From Galbula dea (taxonomy: Eukaryota > Chordata > Aves > Piciformes > Galbulidae): a DNA stretch of 64,000 nt. This document shows, piece by piece, positions 44,110 to 53,100 of the stretch. Location of the stretch: positions 434,001 through 498,000 of the forward strand of contig VWZX01002400.1 of the NCBI GenBank assembly GCA_013399015.1, given 5' to 3'. The translations under genes and the position numbers were made by a program. The notes below the pieces were generated by a model. It was not told the origin of the DNA and made no database searches. It worked only from the letters and a program-made list of their open reading frames with translations. Positions within the stretch are counted from its first letter, which is position 1, and the number at the start of each line of letters is the position of its first letter.

Positions 44110-47100
44110 GTAAGGGTTGTGCATCCCTCTGCTTGTGCTTTAACCCCCACCCAAACCAGGACAAGCTCTCTCCAAGACCCTAAAATTTCCAGAAGTTAAG
44201 GGAAATCTGTCCTTTTAATTTGGACAGTGGAGCATTCACTGGGTGCATGTACTGGGGGGGGTGGTGGTGGTGGTGATTGCAGGGCACTGCTCCTCAGGAC
44301 ACCCCATCCAGCTCTCTATCCTCAGCCATGCAGAGCTGAGAAGGACTAGGGTGGGAAGTGGAGTGGAGGGAGGATTTGGAGCATTGCAAAGCAATTCCTC
44401 CATGGCTACTTAGAGAGCAGAGCCAAGAGAGCAGCTGAAATGCAGCTGGAGATGTTTGTGAGGTTGGGGATGGGTTGGATTTGAACCCCGTGGAGTTTGC
44501 TGGTGGAGTTTCTTTAGCCTATGGGGAGTTATCAGAAGCAGTGCAGAAAGCAGAGGGTGACTCTCCAGGTGATGTTCAAGGTTGTCTCCTTTCTTCCTGC
44601 ATTGTTTTTGGGGCCATGCTCACCCACTGTGAGCCTCAGGACCAGAGTGCACAGAACAAACCACAACATTGCAGCTTTTCCTCCCCAAAAACCAAGCTGG
44701 CAGGAAATCCAGGCAGGACAATTTGTTAGCTGGAGCTAGGGGATGATCCTGAGCAGGGAAAAGCTCTGGTGCATCAAACCCTGGCAGCACCACAGCTCTA
44801 AATATCATCTGAAATCCCTGACATACCAAGTGTAACTTCCTCTTGTCAGCTCGTGTTGGCAGATTACCGAGAGAAGCTGTCAGAAGTTCTCAGGCTCAGA
44901 GGCTGAGCAGCAGAGGACAGGAGAGCCCCAGCCCATGGCATCTCCCCTGCTCTGGGATGCTGAGATGGATGGGGAGAGGGCAGGGAATTGGGCTGAGTCT
45001 GTATATTTTGGGGAAGAGGGATTTCAGACAATGTTCTTTTATGGCTTTCTGATTTTTTCAAAGCATCCTCAGAAATTACTAACAGCCAAAATAGATCCAA
45101 AATCTTCCCCTCACATGCCACTGGTGCAGCCTCCAGCAGCAGGAAATGCTTGGGGTTTAGAAAACTGTTAATTGGGGAAGAAAAGCTTGATTAGAGAATG
45201 TTTGTTCTGTCTGGGCAGGGAGAGGGAAGTGCTGATAAGTGCAGAAGACAGGAAAGCAGAACTCTTTAAGGACTACTTGCAAAACAGAGTAAGGGAAAGA
45301 ATAAGAGCAAGAAAAGAAGAGAAGGAGAAGAAGAGGAGAAGGTAAGAAGAATAGTAAGAGGAGGAGAAGAAGAAGGTAAAAATGAGGAGGAGAAGAAGAA
45401 GGCAAAAATAAGAGGAGGAGAAGAAGGCAAAAATAAGAAGAGGAGGAGGAGAAGGTGGTAAAAATAAGAAGAGAAGTTGTCTGAGAAGCTGCACTGAGGT
45501 CATTTGTGCTTCTGTGGAGGATAGTACAGAGAAAAAGTGAGTTTGGCTTGAAAATCCTGAGTATTTAAGGAACATGAGGATGATTTTTTTTATTGACTGC
45601 TAGATGAGTTGCTAGGATTGGTTTTCCAGGACTTCTCTGCAGGTGTGGTGGCTGGGAAGAAGGAAGCTGAGCTTGCACTTGGAAAGGCACATAACAAGGA
45701 GGCTGTTTTCAGGCAATGCTCCTTCCCTCCCCTGCAGTATTGGAAAGTTTCTGGGTGATTTGGAAAAGCTTGCCATGCTGGATCTGGCCCTGCAGGCTGG
45801 GCTGCAGGTGCTGGGCAGCAGCACAGGCTTGGGATGGAGACTGGGAATGTGAAAATGGGACCAGCAGCTGGAAGCAGGGTGGGGGGGAAAATATCCATTT
45901 TCCTTTCCATGAGAAATTGTCCAGAAAGAAACATAGCCAAAAGGGGAGGAGGAAAACCAGCACTGCCTGTGTCTGGTGAATGCCCCTGCCAGGAGGAATG
46001 TAGCTGTGGGTAGAGGTGTTTGGAGAAGGAATGGCTCTGCATCAAGGAGCTGCAGGATGAGGCAGTGAAAGGAGCTCAGGGAGAGCTGGCCCTGCTGTCC
46101 CTGTAGCTCTGGGGGTTGTGTTGATCACCTCCAAGAGCAGCTCCTTCCTTGCAGCATCCATCTCAAAGTCCTGTGGTCCTCACTGGAGGATCCTTGATGC
46201 ACAGCAGTGTTGGCTGCAGCATCCCTGTGCCTGCAGCAGGTCCTGTGTGGTGTTGCAAGTGGTTCAGTTGTATGGAAATCTCTCCTCATTGCTGGCTTCC
46301 AGCCTGGAAGTGCTAGTTCAGGGGAGATTGGCTCCTGGGGAGCAAAGAGAACAGAGAGGGTTTGCTGCTGGGATTTGTTTTGGGGGCTCCAGTGGTTTGA
46401 ACAGCCTTGGTTTCACCCTGTGGAGTTTGGGGTGTGATGGGCTGGATGGAGGAGGTTGGGTTCATCATCCCTCCTCAGCAATGTGTTTCCAGCCCTTTCT
46501 GACAGCACTTGACACAGGGGGAGATGACAGTGATAAGCCAGTGATAAGCTCATGCAGCATCTTCCTCATGCTGTGCTTCCTTGCTGGGGAAGGAGGATCT
46601 GGAACTGCACAGGATGCTCTGCTGGAGGAACTCAAGAGGCTTCCATATCCCTGGCAGCTTGTTCTTTATGTGTCTTTATTGCTCCTTTTTCTGGGCTAAT
46701 TCCATCTTCTGCACTCCTTTAATGAATTAAGATCCATCTCCAGTGCCTTAGCACTGCATCCTATCATCCTCTCCTCCCTTGCTGGGGCTGGGACTCAGGA
46801 TCATGCTGACAGCCTCAACACCATTATTTTTTAACCAGCTGGGAAGTGATTTGGGTTTCTGATGTGGAAATCTCTGCTGGGAGACATTGCAGACAGCTTT
46901 GATTACTGCTGGGTCCTGCTGCAGGAAGGGACCATGCCCCAGTGCCTGGAGAGCTGAAGGAGCCTCTTTGGCCAGGTGACATCTAATGTGTGTCTAATGG
47001 CAGAGACCCCATTTCTGGGAAGGTTTGTCCCATATGCTGGAGCTTGCCTGCAGGATTATCACACAGAAACCAAACCTGGTTTCTGTTCCCTTTTCAACTG

Positions 47101-50100
47101 CCAAGGTGGAGACCTCAGGCTGGCTTTCCTCACTGCTCAAGAAAGCATCAACTGGCTTCATGTCTGCTCCACAAATGGGTTGTTGCCTGGTGTCCTCCCT
47201 CCCCAAACCTGTGGCTTAAGAGTTGTGACCCCTCAGGGACAGTGTTTGGGCTAGGACAAACCTCCTGCAGAAACCTTCAGCACCCTCAGCTGGCTGCAGC
47301 AAGGGGATGGGTAGTAAAGAAGTGGGCAGATGGATGTCCCAGAAGATGGGTGCCCTGTGGTTAGATGTTCCCACTAGATGGGTGGCCTGGTGGAGACTTG
47401 TCTTTGAAGATGTGTGTCCCAGCTGAGGGAAGCACCAAAAGGACATGAAATTCTGTACAGAAAACCTATTGTTCTCCTTTGAAGACCAACCTTGAATCAG
47501 TAGCAGAAGTCATTGGCCACCTTATTGACCACTGGGGCCCTTTAGGAAGGGCTTTAGGGAAGCCCTTGGCCTCCTAGCAGAGTGTTTCCAGGTGAATTCC
47601 TTCAAGGCAAATGCCTCACCTGACTTTTTTCCTGAACTTCAACATCACCCTGGAATTTCCTTGCCTGTGCCACATCTCCACACAACCAGGAGCAAGTGCT
47701 GGCTCAGCACAATGCCATGGAACATTGATGTCTTCAACAAAACAAAGGTCTTCTCTGGAGATGCTGAGACTGAATTGCAAAGTAAGGAGCAGTGCTGCAG
47801 TTCCTGCAGGGGGGTTGACTGATTTTATGGGTTAGTCATGGTGACAGTGTTGAATTTCATGGTTGGGATGGAGAAACAAGAGAAATGAAGTAGATGTTAA
47901 TGGGACAGGATGGGTTTACATGTTCCTCTTGCATGGGGCATCAGTGAGGTTCAAGTGGTGTCCCCCAAGGATGCCTTTCCTCCTGTTAGAAAATGATAGC
48001 ATTCAGTAAGTGATAAAGTTAGCTCTGATTTTGTTCCTGGGGTGAAAATCCACACTGCACAGGGTGAGAGAAGTACTTGCAAGTGGACTGGAGTCGTGGG
48101 GAGCTGCTCTGTGGGAGGGTCTGTGATGGGCTCTGTCTGCTGCTCATGCCCTGGCTTGTATTTGGGCTCTGCTGCTTCATCCCGGGAGCCAGGCAGAGAT
48201 GCTGGTTTAGGGGCTGTGTGTCAGAGTGATTAGATTTCAGCTCATTAGGGAAAGCTGGAAACAGAAGGGGATGGGAGGGATGGAGGGGGGAGGACCACAG
48301 TAGAGAGCAGGTCCCATTACTGCTCTGCATCCATCATCCTTCTCCCAAAGGAGGGATGCTCAGGGGACAGATGATGTGGCAGGAGAAGGAGGTAGCTCCA
48401 ATAACAGGAGCAGAGGGTGACCTCCTGCTGGATTGGTGGTGCAGGGGGTGATGGTGAGACTTGGGGGGGTTCATGCTGATGTTCCCAACCCATCTCTTCC
48501 ATCACTTGCTGCAGGGGCTGGTGAGTCCTCCCTCTATTTCTGCCACATGCTTGGGGTGGGAGGGGATAATAAATAATGCAACTAAACCACGTGAGAGAGA
48601 GAAATACTTTCCACTCACAGGAAAGGGTTAGGGTTTCTTGCTTCTCTTGTTGTCTTGGCTTTATGGACAGGTTGGAGGTTTTCCCAGAGCTCACCCTGCA
48701 GATGGGCTGTGGGGGGGGGTTATTTAGCTGTTCCTGGGGATTGGGATCCCCAAAGCTAGCCCTGGATCATGGGATTAAAGGAGAAGATAAAAACTACTTT
48801 GCCTCCTTGGATGGCCCTGATGGCCACTGCAAACCAGCTTGATTCCTTCTTGCCTGCTCCTGCCATCATGCCATGGATTCCAGGAGCTCTTTTTCCCTGA
48901 CTGGGTAATTAACTGGGCTCATTTACTAAGAACATATTAAGCTGCTGCAGGAAGCAGTGCTCAGTCCAGGAGCTGCTGGCAGCCCCAACTGCTCACTGCT
49001 GACTAACTTCTTATTTTCCTACTGCTTCTTTTAATTAATTTCCTAATAATTGGGTTTGGAATGAAGTTCTCAAATGTCTGATAAATCTCCTTTAAGCTTA
49101 GGAGCTCAGAGGTTTTGGAGGAGGGTAATGGGGGGAGGGAAAAAAGTGCATTAATTTGAGCAAATCTCTCAAATATGAACTTGAAACAAAAGGTAAATTG
49201 CCCTATTGGGTTAATAGGGGGAAAAAACCTGCTCTTCCAATACTCCAAGTCCATTATCTTCTTGGAGTACTGGTTAACATGACTATTGGTAAATAGTCAG
49301 CCTTGGGAGATGGATTCTGTTCTCCTCCTGATGGTACCTCTGAGCATTTTTACTTTTTTCTGGCATGCAACAAAGTCTTTTTGAGGAATCTTTAAGGACA
49401 CTGAACACCAGCACTAATTAAAGCAGGTTGTATGCTGAAGGGGACCTGCTGTTTAATTACATTCATTAGGAACCTTTTGTTGCCTCTGGCAGCAGAGAGT
49501 GCAAATGTGACTCAAACTTCTGGAAGAGCCTTGAGGAAATTAAATATATATATATATGTGTGTGTGACCAAGTGTTCAAGGGCTTGAAAATCAAGGGGTT
49601 TTCAGCAGGGATGGAGCTGAGACTTGATCCTGCCTGTAAAGGGTGACAAGGGGTAGAAATTCCTTCTCCAGAACCCAAGTCATTTCATGTGTCCTCAAGT
49701 TGTGGCCAGTGCAGTTGGTAACTCAAGGGTACCCACTTCTGTGGGGTCTGGAGCATAGCCCAGTAGGACTCTGCTGACTTCTCATTAATGTTCCTTTTTC
49801 TCCAAGTTTTGGGTTCTTGGGAAATAACTGGGCAAGGAGAAGGTGGTTGTTAAATACACACAGGCAGCTTTTTTAGAAGCACTTGGATGTGGTCTGGTTG
49901 TGATTTATTTTTAGAGAGTTTCTGGAGTAATTTCCCAGGCTGGAAAAAAATATGAGGCAAGTGGTGGTGTTGGAAGGGGCTGAGTTGTCCCAGGAGGAGT
50001 CATGTTCATTAAAGTGGGCAAAGAAGAATCACAAGCACTCCCTGTCACAGGAGAGGGTGAATCCTTGAGGCATTTCTTAGCTGGTTTGTTGGTCTTCTGG

Positions 50101-53100
50101 GTTTTCATTGACCTCTGATGCTAAATGGCAGAGTTAGTTGGTCTGAAGAGCTTTGTCTCCTGGTTTTTAACAGCTAAAATCCCTCTTGTCCCAAACATCT
50201 CCTCCTTCTTCCACTATGTGCTCTGTTTTGTTTTCCACTAACCTGCAAGCCCTCTCCCTCCTTTCCTGCCTCCACTTGGTTTATTGTGCATCTTCCCTGG
50301 CCACAGAAAGAAGGTCCTACACGAGTCAATAGCTCCTTGAGCTGATGGTTATAATGAGCTGAGATGAGCTGTGGGACTGTATTCCTCTGCCCAGTCTTTA
50401 TCCCACACCCACCCCATCTGGAGGAGCTCAGAGACCCATTACAGTGTGGTTTAACCCCCAGATGAAGTGACACATTGTGGGGAGTGGTAGGAAACAGGAG
50501 CTGAAAGGCTCATCCTGGACTTCTTTAATAGAAGGACATGCTGGAGGGTGTCCAGAGAAGGACAACAGAGCTGGTGAAGGGCCTGGAGCACAAGTGTTGT
50601 GAGGAGCAGCTGAGGGAACTGGGCTTGGTTAGCCTGGAGAAGAGGAGGCTCAGGGGAGACCTTCTCACTCTATGCAGCTCCTTGAAAGGAGGTTGCAGCC
50701 AGGTGAGGGTTGGTCTCTTCTCCCAAAGCACAAGAGGTAGAACAAAAGGAAACAGCCTTAAGTTACACCAGGGAAGGTTTAGGTTGGACATGAGGAACAA
50801 TTTCTTCCTCTGAAGGGTTGTCAAGCCCTGGCTCAGGCTGCCCAGGGCGGTGGTGGAGTCACCATCCCTGGAGGGGTTTCAAAGCCCTGGAGATGTGGTG
50901 CTGAGGGACATGGTTGAGAGGTGACTTGGCAGTGTTAGGTTAACAGTTGGACTGGATGATTTTGGAGGTCTTTTCCAACCTGAATGATTCTGTAATTCTG
51001 TGAAATAGATTGGACCTGTGCATGGAGATGGGTCCCAGTTCTGATGGTGCTGTCATCTTCTAGTGGCTTCTGTAATAATTCACAGTTCCTGGTGGCTTTG
51101 GGATGGGTTTTTCTGGTGGGTTTGGAGAATTTTAGGATTTGGTTTTTAATACAGAGAGACAACTTGCAAGGCTCTTCTGTTCATGACCCAGTGAGGGCAG
51201 AGGGTGCTCTATACCATCCCACTCCCTCAAGAGCAGCACTTCCTCAGGGTGGAAAAGCATCCAGAGTCTTTCCTGTAATAAAAAGCAATATCTGTATTCC
51301 AGTTCCTCAGTGGGGTACTATGTTGGTGGGGTGGACCTGGAGCAGGGTATTTCTGCAGCCCTGCCAAGGACCAGGTTCAAGGCTGGGCAAAGCACTTAAG
51401 GTGCAGAAACTGAAGTCCCTTGCCCTGTGTGGTGTTTCTGTAACTCTCCCTGCTTTCACCAGTCTCTTCCAGAAAGTTATCCTGTTGGTGGTGGCCAGTG
51501 AGCATTCCTCACTTGGTGCATGGGAGAGGGAGAACATGAAGGTCTTGGTTTCCTCTTGGGGCTGGCAAAATTCCTGGTTGCACCCTGTGGTTGCCTTGCT
51601 CCATCTCCTTGTCCCTGCTGGAAGAGGATGCTGAGGGAGCCGTGCCCTGGGCTCGTGGGAGCACTGCAGGAATCTGCCTTGCTGCTAAAAATAACTCACT
51701 TGTGGTTTATTTATCCTGGAAGGGCAGCAGCAGGTTTTCCTGTCCTGGGCCTTGAGGCTGCAGCAGTGGATTTGCTCCTGAGTCTCTTTTTCCAGGAGCT
51801 GAGCTGCTCCATGGAGCTTGGGCAATGATTAGGAGCAACACTGGAGACGTGCTGGGCATTTTAGGGTGGATGCAGCCATGGGCATGGGCTGGGAGTCTGC
51901 TCTCAGCACAGCTCCTGGGGTCATGCTTTTGGTACTTTTTCATAGGATGGTTGAGATTGGAAGATACCACCAGAGGTCATTTTGTCCAACCTCCCTGCTC
52001 TAGCAGGGTCACCCCAGAGCATATTACTCAGGAGTGGGTCCAGATGGGTTTTGAATATCTCCAGAGAAGGAGACTCCACAACCTCTCTGGGCAGCCTGGG
52101 CCAGGGCTCTGGCACCCTCTCAGCAAAGTTCTTAGTCACATTTAGGTGGAACTTCCAGTGTTCCAGTTTGTGCCTGTTGCCTCATATCCTATGGCTTGGC
52201 ACCACGGAGAACAGCCTGGCTCCATCCTCTTGACACCCTCCCTTCAGATACTTTTAGACATTACGAAGGTCTCCTCTCAGCCTCTTCTTCTCCAGCCTAA
52301 CCAACCCCAGGTCCCTCAGCCTCTCCTCAGAAGGGAAATGCTTCAACATTTTCATAGCATTCTGTTGGACTCTCCAGGAGCTCCATGTCTCTCTTGTCCT
52401 GAGGAGCCCACAACTGAACACAGCTCTCCAGATGGGGCCTCACCAGGGCTCAAACAAGACAAGAGAAGGGAGGCAAGGGTGGGGGCTGCTGTGCTGAGCT
52501 ATCCTCTCTCCCACAGCCATGAAAGCCGACCGCAAGCGCTTGAAGGTGGAGAAGACAGACCTGGTGAGCCAGATGCAGCAGCTGTATGCCACCCTGGAGA
52601 GCCGTGAGGAGCAGCTCCGGGACTTCATCAGGAACTATGAGCAGCACAGGAAAGTGAGTGTGTGGGAGCCCTGCACCATGGTCCCATGGCACAGGGAGGG
52701 GACTTGCAGTGGGGTGAGCACCAGATCCAGTTTGCAGTCAGGCAAAAATCCACCAAAGGTTCATCTGGCCTCTTGCAACTGGGCAGATGATCCCCTGCTC
52801 CAAGGGCTGGGCTTGTTACAGCAAGTTAAGGATAAAGAAATCCTGGAGGGAATTGGGCTGCTGAGCCAGTGTTGGGGAATTGGGTATCCTTTTAACCAGA
52901 TGCAGCTTGAGCATCCCATCTGGGGGCACTGGCCACATCCTGCAGCTTCCCACTGTCATCCATGCCATCACCAGGCTCTCAAGACACCCAAAGGTGCCAG
53001 TTGCCCCTTGGGACCACCGAAACTATGGTTTTCAAGGGGTTTGTGGCAAAGAGGTCTGTAGTAGCACTTGACTATCCCCTTCTTGATGGCCACCACCTTC

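Larger units (their letters stand above)
44110..52516. other. KAZN: KAZN intron, 8.4 kb
   Basis: GTAAGG to CCACAG. Contains a GGGGGGGGTGGTGG run near 44256, a purine minisatellite at 45293-45475, a TA/TG run near 49541-49566 and two CR1 copies near the 3' end. No additional exon recognised in 45476-50534. Confidence 0.8.

Noticed and set aside
46118..46699. Plus ORF of 193 codons in the 8.4-kb KAZN intron
   Set aside because: No recognisable domain, no matching splice context, and composition like the surrounding intron.
51044..51634. Plus ORF of 196 codons
   Set aside because: Starts in a CR1-flanking intron region, with no motif or homology I recognise. Chance length in GC-moderate DNA.
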